DNA from: Sphingomonadales bacterium UBA656
GTDB taxonomy: Bacteria; Pseudomonadota; Alphaproteobacteria; Sphingomonadales; Sphingomonadaceae
NCBI GenBank assembly: GCA_002299895.1
Contig: DBOC01000007.1
Location: 1 to 64,000, forward strand
Reading direction: 5' to 3'
DNA: 64,000 bases
Below the pieces are notes generated by a model. That model was not told the DNA's origin. It made no database searches and saw nothing but the letters and a program-made list of their open reading frames with translations. The translations under genes were made by a program, and so were the position numbers. Every line of letters starts with the position of its first letter. The stretch's first letter is position 1. Below are positions 52,990-62,186 of the stretch, piece by piece.

Positions 52990-54087
52990 ATGAACACACC
53001 CATAGCCAAACCATGGATTGAAGCGATCAGCGCCTACACACCCGGCAAAGCAAAGTCGGACGATGGCCGTGTGTTGATTAAATTATCAGCCAACGAAAAC
53101 CCGTTGGGCTGCAGTCCCGCGGCTGCGGCGGCGCTGGTCGACAAAAGTGCCTCTTTGGCGCGCTATCCGGACCCTGCCTGCACCGCTTTGCGAGAGGCAT
53201 TGGGCGCGGCCTATGAGATCAATAGCGACCAAATCGTCTGCGGCACGGGTTCAGATGAACTGCTGAACCTAATCGCCATGGGCTATGCGGGTGCAGGCGA
53301 TGATATCATTTATGTCCGTTATGGTTTTTCGGTCTATGACATTGCGGCCCGCAAAGCGGCGGCCAATGTGATTGTCGCGCCGGACAAGGATTATGGCACA
53401 GATGTAGATGCTTTGTTGGCGCTGGTGACCGACAAGACCCGCGTGGTTTTTGTGGCGAACCCGAATAATCCGACGGGCACATTTACCGACGACAGCGAAA
53501 TTGCGCGGCTGCATGCGGGATTGCCTGGCAATTGTGTGCTCGTGCTGGACCAAGCCTATGGTGAATATCTAGAGGATGACGGTCCCGCTGCATTGGAACT
53601 GGCGCGCCGCCATGACAATGTTCTGATAACCCGAACTTTCTCTAAAATTTACGGCCTCGCGGCAGAACGCATCGGCTGGTGCTATGGCCATGCAGGCCTC
53701 ATCGCGACGTTGAACCGCGTGCGTGCGCCGTTCAACGTGACGGCCGCAGGACAGGCGGCAGCCATTGCCGCACTAGCGGACACAGATTTTGTGACGCGTA
53801 GCCGTCAGCATAATGCCGAATGGCGCGATTGGATGTCCGCAGAATTTGCGGCATTGTCTAACCACGGATTGAAAGTCATCCCATCTTGGGCAAATTTCCT
53901 GATGGTTTTGTTTGAAGGCACATGCAGCGCAGAGACAGCGTTTAACGCGCTCATGGCCGAAGGCTATATCGTTCGCTGGTTACCAGGACAGGGGCTTGGC
54001 AATGGCTTGCGGATCACCATCGGCACCGAAGAGGAAAATCGAGGTGTGATGGCTGCCTTGCGCCATATTTTGGACGCGAACGCGTAA
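52990..54087 (+). CDS. hisC: Histidinol-phosphate / aromatic aminotransferase
   Basis: A protein of about 365 residues from the Met at 52990 (MNTPIAKPWIEAISAY); an earlier Met at 52978 is possible. The PLP lysine is in TRTFSKIYGLAAERIGW, and FVANPNNPTG is the NPxNPTG motif. It is followed with a 1-bp overlap (TAATG) by prephenate dehydrogenase. The pairing suggests that it also transaminates 4-hydroxyphenylpyruvate in tyrosine synthesis. Confidence 0.95.
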   Translation: MNTPIAKPWIEAISAYTPGKAKSDDGRVLIKLSANENPLGCSPAAAAALVDKSASLARYPDPACTALREALGAAYEINSDQIVCGTGSDELLNLIAMGYAGAGDDIIYVRYGFSVYDIAARKAAANVIVAPDKDYGTDVDALLALVTDKTRVVFVANPNNPTGTFTDDSEIARLHAGLPGNCVLVLDQAYGEYLEDDGPAALELARRHDNVLITRTFSKIYGLAAERIGWCYGHAGLIATLNRVRAPFNVTAAGQAAAIAALADTDFVTRSRQHNAEWRDWMSAEFAALSNHGLKVIPSWANFLMVLFEGTCSAETAFNALMAEGYIVRWLPGQGLGNGLRITIGTEEENRGVMAALRHILDANA

Positions 54088-54992
54088 TGCTACCCTTTGC
54101 GCGCCTGACAATCATTGGCTTGGGCCTGATCGGCTCATCGGTGGCCCGCGCGGTCAGGGCGCAGATGCCCGCTATGCGCATTACTGGACATGATGCCGAC
54201 CCAATTGTGCGTGAACGCGCGGTTGCGCTTGGGTTCTGCGATGATGTGACCGACACGGCTGGTGCTTCGGTGATGGATGCTGACCTTGTGATCCTGTGCG
54301 TGCCTGTGGGCGCTATGGGCGCGGTTGCGGCGGAATTCGCGGCGGATCTGCCAGTCGATGCGGTTGTCAGCGATGTCGGTTCCTGCAAACAAAGCGTGGC
54401 AGAAGCGCTTGGCGCGGTGCTCCCCAACGCAATTATCATTCCTGCCCATCCGGTGGCGGGCACGGAAAAAAGCGGTCCTGATGCTGGATTTTCGACTTTG
54501 TTCAAGGGGCGCTGGTGCATATTGACGCCGCCGGACAACGCACCTGCTGCGGCTGTGGAGCGCCTGCGCATTTTTTGGCAGCAATTGGGCGCCGATGTTG
54601 AGATTATGGACGCGCGCCATCATGACATGGTCCTTGCCGTTACCAGCCATTTGCCGCACTTGATTGCCTATACTATTGTGGGCACGGCGGATGATTTGGA
54701 AGGCGTGACGCAAAGCGAGGTTATCAAATATTCGGCAGGTGGTTTCCGCGACTTCACGCGCATTGCGGCGTCCGACCCGGTGATGTGGCGCGATGTGTTT
54801 CTGTCTAACAAGGACGCGGTTCTGGAAATGCTGCAGCGCTTTTCCGAAGATTTAAGCGCATTACAACGCGCGATCCGGTACGATAAAGGCGACGAGTTGG
54901 AGGCATTATTTTCTCGCACGCGCAATATCCGACGGTCGATTGTGGAACAGGGGCAAGATGATGATGCACCCGATTTCGGGCGCAAGCATTAG
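54087..54992 (+). CDS. tyrC: Prephenate / arogenate dehydrogenase
   Basis: A protein of 301 residues with the Rossmann start TIIGLGLIGSSVARAV and the motif IIPAHPVAGTEKSGPDAGFSTLF, plus the helical dimer domain (HHDMVLAVTSHLPHLIAYTIV). It oxidises prephenate or arogenate toward tyrosine. It overlaps the hisC stop by 1 base. There is no ACT domain. Confidence 0.95.
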   Translation: MLPFARLTIIGLGLIGSSVARAVRAQMPAMRITGHDADPIVRERAVALGFCDDVTDTAGASVMDADLVILCVPVGAMGAVAAEFAADLPVDAVVSDVGSCKQSVAEALGAVLPNAIIIPAHPVAGTEKSGPDAGFSTLFKGRWCILTPPDNAPAAAVERLRIFWQQLGADVEIMDARHHDMVLAVTSHLPHLIAYTIVGTADDLEGVTQSEVIKYSAGGFRDFTRIAASDPVMWRDVFLSNKDAVLEMLQRFSEDLSALQRAIRYDKGDELEALFSRTRNIRRSIVEQGQDDDAPDFGRKH

Positions 54993-55001
54993 GTTCTAAC
55001 C

Positions 55002-55691
55002 TTAAACGTTCAGTGCATTAATGGCAGCGTGAACGCGCGCCTCAATTTCGGCGCGTGGCAGGCCCGTGGGTAGCTCCTCACCAACCTTGTAAGTAATCGT
55101 CCCTGATTTCCAGATACCCGTTCTGCGCGGGCTTAAAGTGCCGCTGTCGACCGCAATCGGCACGACGGGAAGATCGATCAACTTATACAGGCCGGCAAAG
55201 CCCGACTGCAAAGGCGGCTGGTGGCCGGGGGCAACGCGGGTACCTTCGGGGAAGATCACAATGGGCCGCCCGTCGGCGATCATTTTCTTGGCAAGAACCA
55301 ACATGGCCCGCAGCGCCGCCGCGCCGCCATTGCGGTCAACAGGTATCATGCCATAAGCGCGCGCGGCTGGACCCCATAAGGGGATATCAAACAGTTCCTT
55401 CTTCGTCACCACCGCCGGTTTGTGAAACATGCGCGGCATATCGATGGTTTCAAACATGCTTTCATGTTTGATGGCGTAGAGAACGGGCTTTTGCGGCAAT
55501 GCGCCCTCAATCTTGATGTTGATGCCCAATATCCGGCGGTAGCAGCTATATTGCCAGCGCGACCAGCCGCGCACCGCCCATTGCATCAGCGGGACGGAGA
55601 ACCATTGCGCCAAAAATGCTGTGACGACGAAAAACATGGATACAGTGTAAAATATCACGATGTACATGGCAGACCGGATGACGGCCACCAT
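55002..55691 (-). CDS. plsC: 1-acylglycerol-3-phosphate O-acyltransferase (PlsC)
   Basis: A protein of 229 residues with an N-terminal membrane helix (YIVIFYTVSMFFVVTAFLA), the acyltransferase motif KHESMFET (His-x4-acid type, His-Glu-Ser) and the FPEGTR motif. It adds the second acyl chain to make phosphatidic acid. It follows ydcF by 3 bp on the same strand, in one operon. Confidence 0.94.
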   Translation of the reverse strand: MVAVIRSAMYIVIFYTVSMFFVVTAFLAQWFSVPLMQWAVRGWSRWQYSCYRRILGINIKIEGALPQKPVLYAIKHESMFETIDMPRMFHKPAVVTKKELFDIPLWGPAARAYGMIPVDRNGGAAALRAMLVLAKKMIADGRPIVIFPEGTRVAPGHQPPLQSGFAGLYKLIDLPVVPIAVDSGTLSPRRTGIWKSGTITYKVGEELPTGLPRAEIEARVHAAINALNV

Positions 55692-55694
55692 GGC

Positions 55695-56225
55695 TTAAAG
55701 CCCCAGAAGCGACGCGACCGCGCGCAACCAATATTTATTATATTCCTTGAACAAACCGCCAAGCGACGGTTGGGTGGACACAGCGTCATTGGTCACCGAG
55801 ATGCCATTGGGCAAGGCCCGATCAAGTTCAAAGCGTGCGCGGCGCATGTGCCAATCATGGGTAACGAGCCGAATGCTGCGCATATTATTCCGCTTTACCC
55901 ATGCGGCCGTTTCTAACGCGTTGGACCGCGTGTCTACCGATTGGAAACCCAACGCGATGCAGCATTGAAAATATTTGGCAGATTTGGGATATTGCGCCTC
56001 AAGCTCGGGCGGCTTCACATCGCGGTCTACGCCAGAAATCAGCAATTTTTTGGATTTGCCCGATCCCAATATTTCAAGGCCACGATCAATTCTGTGCGCG
56101 CCGCCGGTCAGCACGACAACACCATCGCTGGGCGCAATGGGCGCTGGCTGCGGCAACAGCAAAGCAAACCAGGCAAAGCCCAGCATCCAGATCAACAATA
56201 TGAAGGCGATAGAGCGGCTAATCAT
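55695..56225 (-). CDS. YdcF/SanA-like DUF218 family protein
   Basis: A protein of 176 residues from the Met at 56225, which has AAAGAAG upstream; an upstream Leu/Met frame to 56261 is less likely. An N-terminal membrane helix (SIAFILLIWMLGFAWFALLL) is followed by the DUF218 domain (DGVVVLTGGAHRIDRGLEIL, TRSNALETAAWVKRNN, LVTHDWHMRRARFELDR). The family binds nucleotide-like molecules and has envelope-related roles such as vancomycin sensitivity (SanA). It is co-transcribed with plsC. Confidence 0.88.
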   Translation of the reverse strand: MISRSIAFILLIWMLGFAWFALLLPQPAPIAPSDGVVVLTGGAHRIDRGLEILGSGKSKKLLISGVDRDVKPPELEAQYPKSAKYFQCCIALGFQSVDTRSNALETAAWVKRNNMRSIRLVTHDWHMRRARFELDRALPNGISVTNDAVSTQPSLGGLFKEYNKYWLRAVASLLGL

Positions 56226-56445
56226 ATATTCTTCTTTAACACAGTATTCATCGTGAAGCACGACATAAGCATAGCAAGCGTTGTTACAGCAAGCGGAATG
56301 CGCCGCACCACAGCGACAAATGGCGCTAGAGATAGAACGGGGTAAGGGCTATTTCTGGCCGGGTCGCCACCCGAAAACGCGTCGTCCACAGCAATTTTCA
56401 CCAGCGGGCTTGCAAGTCACAAGCTGCTGCTGTTTAGTCCTCGAC

Positions 56446-57336
56446 ATGCTGCTTGTCTGCCCTTCCTGCCGCACACGTTACAATGTTCCTGACAATGCCG
56501 TTGGTGTTGATGGTCGCCAAGTACGTTGCGCCAATTGCAAGCATGCATGGTTTCAAGAAGCGGCAGTTCAACCGACGGCACCAACGCCTCCCATTCCAGC
56601 ACCTATCGAACCGAGCGACACAGCGCCCGTTGTTGCTCCGCCAGAGGCCCCCGTTACGGCACAGGCATCGCCAGTGGATGACGAGCCGTCAGAAAGCGGG
56701 CTAGCTCCAGCTCCAGACCCGGACGCTGCTCCGCGGTTCATGGGGGCAGAAACGGATACGGATGATGCGCAGCCTACCATCCCAAGATTTACCCCTGAGC
56801 GCGCGGTCACACCTGATCCGGCGTCTGTATATGTCGATCCGTCGTTAAGTGCGGGAAAATGGGCAGATACTGAGCCGAAGCAAAGCCGCTTTGGGCATGA
56901 GCCACCGTTTAACCAACGTCGCAGCCCTGCAAAAATCTGGACACTGGTTGCCGTCCTCTTTGCGCTGACGGTCACATTCATTGGCACGGCTATCTCTTAT
57001 TTTGGCATGCCAAATATCGGCCTGTCGAGTACGACGGAGCAGCCCGACCTAACCATCGTGCTCAACGATAATCTAGCGCTGAACCAGCGCGAAGATGGCA
57101 CGCCCTATTTCATCGCGAGCGGCAGCATCGTGAACCCGACCGGGGTGCAGCAAAATGTGCCCGATATGCTCGTGACGCTCAAAGATGCGAGTGGCAGACC
57201 AGTCTACAGTTGGAAAATGAAAGCCAAAGCAAGCAAGCTTGCGCCGGGCGCAAAGGTCGATTTTAGCGAGGCGCGGTTGGACGTTCCACTGGCCGCCAAG
57301 CAGATCAGCGTCGGCTGGGTGCTTTCGGGCAATTAG
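56446..57336 (+). CDS. MJ0042 zinc-ribbon membrane protein with DUF3426 domain
   Basis: A protein of 296 residues from the ATG at 56446 (MLLVCPSCRTRYNVPDNAVG). The N-terminal zinc ribbon uses CPSC and CANC. Residues about 35-150 are Pro/Ala/Asp-rich and probably disordered. A membrane helix follows (IWTLVAVLFALTVTFIGTAI), then a C-terminal periplasmic domain (TIVLNDNLALNQREDGTPYFIASGSIVNPTG) of the DUF3426 type. The function is unknown. It is divergent from the ydcF-plsC pair and lies upstream of tRNA-Thr. Confidence 0.88.
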   Translation: MLLVCPSCRTRYNVPDNAVGVDGRQVRCANCKHAWFQEAAVQPTAPTPPIPAPIEPSDTAPVVAPPEAPVTAQASPVDDEPSESGLAPAPDPDAAPRFMGAETDTDDAQPTIPRFTPERAVTPDPASVYVDPSLSAGKWADTEPKQSRFGHEPPFNQRRSPAKIWTLVAVLFALTVTFIGTAISYFGMPNIGLSSTTEQPDLTIVLNDNLALNQREDGTPYFIASGSIVNPTGVQQNVPDMLVTLKDASGRPVYSWKMKAKASKLAPGAKVDFSEARLDVPLAAKQISVGWVLSGN

Positions 57337-57408
57337 CTCCGCGCCGTATAAAGGCCACTTGAACTCAGTAGCGCTCTTGGCTATGCGAACCCCAGCCGAG
57401 CGCCACAT

Positions 57409-57484
57409 GCCGCCTTAGCTCAGTTGGTAGAGCATCGCATTCGTAATGCGGGGGTCGTAGGTTCGAATCCTATAGGCGGCACCA
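57409..57484 (+). tRNA. tRNA-Thr (CGT)
   Basis: The acceptor GCCGCCT pairs with AGGCGGC, then discriminator A and encoded CCA. The D arm is GCTCAGTTGGTAGAGC. The anticodon arm TCGCA-TTCGTAA-TGCGG gives anticodon CGT (threonine), and the T arm is GTAGG TTCGAAT CCTAT. Length is 76 nt. Confidence 0.95.
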
Positions 57485-57622
57485 AACAAACTGTTTATAT
57501 ATAACAATAATTAAGCGCAGCGACGCTCCGATTACGGCTTAAATAGCGCTTATTCGCTATGCATAAATTTGCACTGTTTCGCCAACTTCTTGTTTAAGCG
57601 GAGAAACTCAGAGGGAAGCGGA

Positions 57623-58009
57623 CTAGCGCTTCGTTGGCTCTCCAAAAGCGCGATACGCCAGACCAAGTAGCGCAATCATAACGGCTTCAACGATCATTGG
57701 AGGAACTGTAGTTGGTGCAGTGCCATCAAAGGCGATGCTGACGAAACGCCCGAGAAGCGCAAATGTTAGTAACATCAGTGGCACCATTAGGGGCAGGCGG
57801 TCTGCCCGCCATGCACCGATGAGCGAAAACACAGCTCCTGTTAGGAAAAAGGCGGGGAAGTCGGCGCGCATCGTTGCCATTCCCTGCGTCCCCAGCGGAG
57901 AGATTGCGAATTCCGCTGCCATCTTCGCGGGGTTGAACAGAAAACTTAGACCAATAACGATATTCAAAAGACCAACGAGGCCAATTAGGAATTGCATTGT
58001 TCTTTTCAT
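57623..58009 (-). CDS. DUF4345 family membrane protein
   Basis: A protein of 128 residues from the Met at 58009 (MKRTMQFLIGLVGLLNIVIG). It has four membrane helices (residues about 5-25, 45-65, 70-95 and 105-122) and a GTQGMATMRADFPAFFL segment that is typical of DUF4345. The function is unknown. It is divergent from the GST-like gene at 58139 across about 130 bp, so the two could share regulation. Confidence 0.8.
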   Translation of the reverse strand: MKRTMQFLIGLVGLLNIVIGLSFLFNPAKMAAEFAISPLGTQGMATMRADFPAFFLTGAVFSLIGAWRADRLPLMVPLMLLTFALLGRFVSIAFDGTAPTTVPPMIVEAVMIALLGLAYRAFGEPTKR

Positions 58010-58138
58010 GTGTTCTGTCCCCAAAAGTAGGCGAAGTATGCAAAGATGCCATCCTTCACCTGATGATATGGCATTGATAATGTCATTATATTGCGTCAAA
58101 CATGATGACAAGTGACATTAACGTAAGGATCTCCTCCA

Positions 58139-59146
58139 ATGTATACTATTAACGGAGCATTGGGCTCACCTTATTCGATGAAGATGCGCGCATTGATGCG
58201 TTATCGGCGCATCCCACATTTGTGGGTGCACGGCGCAGACTCGCGCGATGCTTTGAGCAAGGTCAAGGCGCCGGTCATCCCCGTGATGGAATATCCCGAT
58301 GGGACATTTCATAATGATTCGACGCCGCTGATCTATGATCTCGAGGCGCGGCATGCCGAGCGTTCAGTGATCCCGCGCGTTCCTGCGTGCGCCTTTATCG
58401 CACATCTGATTGAGGATTTCGCTGACGAGTGGGTAACAAAGGCCATGTTCGGCTATCGCTGGCTGGAGGAAGTAGACCAAATCCAGATGAGCCGCTGGCT
58501 TGCATTTGACGCAATGAAGGGCGGCGGGCTAGCGACGAGCCAGGCTTTTGCGGAACAGTTTCGTGCACGCCAGGTCGGCCGCATGGCGATTGTCGGCTGC
58601 GCCGCTGAAAACTTTCCCTTGATTGAGGCCTCAACGCACGCAATTCTGGGTGCGCTGGAGGCGCATGTGGTGGACCGCCACTGCCTATTTGGTACCCGCC
58701 CGAGCCTTGCTGAGTTCGGCATGTACGGGCAATTGTCGCAACTTGGCGTTGATCCTACCGCGCAGGCGATGATGCGCAAAGACTATCCTTATAGTTTTCG
58801 CTGGTTGCTGCACATTGACGATATGTCCGGAATCAACGGGGAATGGGATTCGGAGAACGGAGGCGCGGATGCACCTTTTGCGCCGATCATCACCGCATGG
58901 CTGGAACAGGTGGGCGAAATCTATATGCCCTTTCTCCTCGCCAACGCCGCGGCAATGGAAGCTGGAGAGGAAACCTTCAGTATCACGGCCATGGGCCTGC
59001 CCTACAGGCAAGGCGTGTTCAAATATCAGGTAAAGTGCTTAGCTGATTTGCGTGCGCGCTACGCCGCATTGGACAATACGGCGCGGGCGAAGGTCGATCC
59101 GCTGCTCGCGCAGACGGGCTGTCTCCATGCTTTGCTGAGCGAATGA
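58139..59146 (+). CDS. Glutathione S-transferase-like protein
   Basis: A protein of 335 residues, longer than an ordinary GST. The N-terminal thioredoxin-like domain shows ALGSPYSMKMRALMRYRRIPH and the cis-Pro region KAPVIPVMEYPDGTFHNDSTPLIYDLE. The C-terminal helical domain carries TRPSLAEFGMYGQLSQL, the usual GST position for a conserved Asp, with Glu in place of the Asp. The additional tail of about 100 residues is not recognised. The stop overlaps the start of the sulfatase by 4 bp, so it is in the sulfatase operon. A detoxification or dehalogenation role is possible. Confidence 0.85.
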   Translation: MYTINGALGSPYSMKMRALMRYRRIPHLWVHGADSRDALSKVKAPVIPVMEYPDGTFHNDSTPLIYDLEARHAERSVIPRVPACAFIAHLIEDFADEWVTKAMFGYRWLEEVDQIQMSRWLAFDAMKGGGLATSQAFAEQFRARQVGRMAIVGCAAENFPLIEASTHAILGALEAHVVDRHCLFGTRPSLAEFGMYGQLSQLGVDPTAQAMMRKDYPYSFRWLLHIDDMSGINGEWDSENGGADAPFAPIITAWLEQVGEIYMPFLLANAAAMEAGEETFSITAMGLPYRQGVFKYQVKCLADLRARYAALDNTARAKVDPLLAQTGCLHALLSE

Positions 59147-60933
59147 GCCTGAAGAGAGCGGCAACCTTATTGACGGCACTGGCGTTTCTCAGCCCGGCAA
59201 CGCTGGGCGCACAAGTGGCGCCAGCGAAACGTCCCAATATTGTCATCCTCCTCGCCGATGACTGGGGTTTTACGGATGTAGGGGCCTTCGGCGGCGAGAT
59301 TGCGACACCCAATATTGACGCGCTTGCCGCCAAGGGCGTTCGTTTTTCGAACTTCCATGTGGCGGGGTCCTGCTCGCCAACGCGCGCGATGCTGCAAACC
59401 GGTGTGATCAACCACCGAGCTGGCCTGGGCAATATGCCCGAGACAATCCCACCGGAACATCTGGGCAAACCCGGCTATGAAGCGCAACTCAACAACCGCG
59501 TGGTCACCATTGCAGACCAATTACGCGCGGGTGGTTACCGCACCTACCTGACGGGGAAATGGCATCTGGGACACACGCCTGATACCTTACCGACCGTGCG
59601 CGGCTATGATCGGGCACTTGCCCTCGCGCAATCGGGCGCGGACAATTTTGAAGATAAACCCAATCTGCTGATTTATAACAAGACGGAATGGAGTGAGGGC
59701 GGAAAGCCAGCAAAACTGCCCAAGCGCTTCTATTCCTCAACCCTGATTATCGACAAAATGATCAGCTATATCGATCGCGATAAGGCCACCGGTAAGCCTT
59801 TTTTTGCATCGGTCAACTTCATTGCAAACCATATTCCGGTGCAGGCACGCGATGCTGACATTGCGGCTTATGCGGGGCGCTACCATTATGGCTGGACTAC
59901 ACTGCGCAAAGAACGCCGTGCCGCTGCGATTACCAAAGGGGTGATGCCGGCAGGCGTTCGGACGGTTACCATGAACACCAGTGGTGATTGGACAAAACTG
60001 TCGGCACAGCAGCGCGAACAACGTGCCGGCGCGATGGCCGCTTATGCTGCTATGGGCACGGCGATGGATCGGGAAATCGGCCGATTGATCGCGCATCTCA
60101 AGACAATCGGCGCATATGAAAATACCATCTTCGTGTTTCTGTCTGACAATGGCGCCGAAGCCACTGATCCCATGAACATGGGTGCATTCACGCGCTGGAA
60201 CGCCAATCAACTATATGATCAAAGCATCGCCCAACAGGGACGCCCGGGTTCGCTGACCGCACAAGGTGCAGGGTTTGCCAGCGCATCGGTCTCGCCGCTG
60301 CGTGGATACAAGTTTACCGCGAGCGAGGGTGGCTTGCGTGTTCCGATGATAATGGCCTGGCCGGGCAACCCTGCGATCAAAGGCGGCAGCGTTGCCACAG
60401 GTTTTGCTCATGTCACCGATATGCCGATGACTTTGCTAAAGCTTGCTGGGGTTGCGGCGCAACAAGGGCGTTTTGCGGGACGCCCCGTCGAGCCAATGAC
60501 TGGGTTGGACCTAACACCTATGCTCACAGGGGCCGCATCATCCGTCCATTCAGCAGACAAGCCGTTGGGGTATGAATTGTCCGGCAATGCGGTGTTGTTC
60601 AAAGGCGATTACAAGCTGGTTAAAAACCTGCCGCCTTATGGAGATGGCCGATGGCGGCTTTATAACATTAGCGCCGATCCCGGAGAGACCTTGGATTTAT
60701 CTGGATCTGACCCAGCCCGCTTTGCTGCCATGCAAAAGGATTATGTTGCCTTTGCCAAGGTAAACAAAGTGTTGCCGATGCCCGAAGGTTACACAGCGCC
60801 CAAACAGATTTTTGCCAATGCGATGCGCACATTATTGGTACCGCGACTGCTACAGCTTTGGCCGCTGGGCGCCTTATTGGGGATTGCCATAGCAACCGCA
60901 ATCTGGTGGCGCAGAAGGCGAAATACTCGATGA
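59143..60933 (+). CDS. Secreted, membrane-anchored arylsulfatase
   Basis: A protein of 596 residues with a signal peptide (TLLTALAFLSPATLGA). The active site is CSPTR with Cys77, which must be converted to formylglycine, and the metal Asp pair is at 39-40 (LADDWGF). Other sulfatase motifs are LTGKWHLGH and VFLSDNGAEATDP. The C-terminus has a hydrophobic segment (LWPLGALLGIAIATAIWW) followed by RRRR, so the enzyme is anchored in the membrane. It hydrolyses sulfate esters in the periplasm. Its start overlaps the GST gene and its stop overlaps the next gene. Confidence 0.92.
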   Translation: MSLKRAATLLTALAFLSPATLGAQVAPAKRPNIVILLADDWGFTDVGAFGGEIATPNIDALAAKGVRFSNFHVAGSCSPTRAMLQTGVINHRAGLGNMPETIPPEHLGKPGYEAQLNNRVVTIADQLRAGGYRTYLTGKWHLGHTPDTLPTVRGYDRALALAQSGADNFEDKPNLLIYNKTEWSEGGKPAKLPKRFYSSTLIIDKMISYIDRDKATGKPFFASVNFIANHIPVQARDADIAAYAGRYHYGWTTLRKERRAAAITKGVMPAGVRTVTMNTSGDWTKLSAQQREQRAGAMAAYAAMGTAMDREIGRLIAHLKTIGAYENTIFVFLSDNGAEATDPMNMGAFTRWNANQLYDQSIAQQGRPGSLTAQGAGFASASVSPLRGYKFTASEGGLRVPMIMAWPGNPAIKGGSVATGFAHVTDMPMTLLKLAGVAAQQGRFAGRPVEPMTGLDLTPMLTGAASSVHSADKPLGYELSGNAVLFKGDYKLVKNLPPYGDGRWRLYNISADPGETLDLSGSDPARFAAMQKDYVAFAKVNKVLPMPEGYTAPKQIFANAMRTLLVPRLLQLWPLGALLGIAIATAIWWRRRRNTR

Positions 60934-62171
60934 AGGGCTATTGGCCTAGTCCCTGGCCTAGCGAGGACGGCGGCCCTCGCCGATTACAGTCGACTCCCGA
61001 TCCTCAGGTTCTGGCACATCCAAATAGTCTGCGGTTCGCGACGACTTCGCGGCGCCGGTTGATGACGACGATGACCGTGCTCGGCGATCCGGGCGAGATT
61101 TTCGTGCTGACCCATCAGGCGCTGCGATCACAGATCGGGCTGCCAACCACCGCGCAGGTCGAGCGTATCGATCCGTTGACACTGCGTTCTCTCGTCCGCA
61201 GCCCTCGCCTTGATGGCGGCCCGATGTGGCCGGGTGGGATGGCGATCCACCGCAATGGCGATCTGTTCACCGTCTATGGACGCCACATTCATCGCTTAGC
61301 CCGCGCAGATTTAACTGTCCGCGCAGCAGCGAAATTGCCCGTCAATCAGCCCTATAACAGTTTCGTGATTTTGGATTGCGGGTTGATTATAACGAAGAAC
61401 CTCTCGCTTCGCTCCACAGCACAGCTTTGCGTGATCGATCCGGACGATTTGTCTCTCGTCTGCCCGCCGCTCGATTGCGCCGAGCAATCGGTGGCGCGAC
61501 TCAGCGCCGTTGGAAATACCGTCTATGTCGTCGGTGTGCGGACATTAACCCGCTATCATTGGGATGGCACTGCCCTGCGGCGCGACGATAGCTGGGCCTG
61601 CCCCTATATCGGGGATAGCCAGCGCAGCCATGGTTGGGATGCGGTTATCGGGGATCGGCACCTTTGGCTGATGGACAATGGCCAGCATCGCTATCGTACA
61701 AATATGGTCGGACGCGGCGTTGCGCAGGCACCCAACCGGCTCATCCGCGTTTCCCTTGCAGATGCTGAAGACTGGCAATCCATCGACGTCAGCGGTTTGC
61801 AGGGTGGCAGCGTCACCAACCCGCCGCTCTGGGATGAAGCACGACAAATTGTCATCGCATATGACAGCGCCAATCGCGTCATTTGCGGCTTCCGCTTCGA
61901 AGAAGAGAAGCGCGCGCTTGTGCCATTGTGGAGGCGAGATGGTTTGGGCTGCGCCAGCCACATGCTGCATTTCCCCGAAAGCGGCCTGATTTGCACTAAT
62001 GATTATCAGCGCCGCGAAGCAATCGTCCTGCTCGACATCTCTAACGGAGCGACAGTTGCGCGGGTCGAAACAGGTGGGTTGATGCAAGGGGTGGTGTTTC
62101 CCTCACCCGGCTGGAATCAAGATTTCTATTGGTGCTCGATGGACCAGGTGACGCGGATCGCGTTGACGTGA
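60930..62171 (+). CDS. Beta-propeller-like protein of unknown function
   Basis: A protein of 413 residues from the ATG at 60930, which overlaps the sulfatase stop (ATGA). I do not recognise a named family. The sequence has repeated strand patterns of the propeller type (IHRNGDLFTVYGRHIHRLAR, VGNTVYVVGVRTLTRYHW, GDRHLWLMDNGQHRYRTNMV). There is no signal peptide. It probably works with the sulfatase and GST encoded just upstream, for example as a lactonase-like or binding protein, but that is inference. Confidence 0.7.
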   Translation: MKGYWPSPWPSEDGGPRRLQSTPDPQVLAHPNSLRFATTSRRRLMTTMTVLGDPGEIFVLTHQALRSQIGLPTTAQVERIDPLTLRSLVRSPRLDGGPMWPGGMAIHRNGDLFTVYGRHIHRLARADLTVRAAAKLPVNQPYNSFVILDCGLIITKNLSLRSTAQLCVIDPDDLSLVCPPLDCAEQSVARLSAVGNTVYVVGVRTLTRYHWDGTALRRDDSWACPYIGDSQRSHGWDAVIGDRHLWLMDNGQHRYRTNMVGRGVAQAPNRLIRVSLADAEDWQSIDVSGLQGGSVTNPPLWDEARQIVIAYDSANRVICGFRFEEEKRALVPLWRRDGLGCASHMLHFPESGLICTNDYQRREAIVLLDISNGATVARVETGGLMQGVVFPSPGWNQDFYWCSMDQVTRIALT

Positions 62172-62186
62172 TCCGCGCAGCCGAAC

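Noticed and set aside
56226..56406. About 60-codon minus-strand ORF ending in an ATGA overlap with ydcF
   Set aside because: It could be a small coupled gene, but its translation is not protein-like beyond a short hydrophobic end and it starts only at a GTG without a ribosome site.
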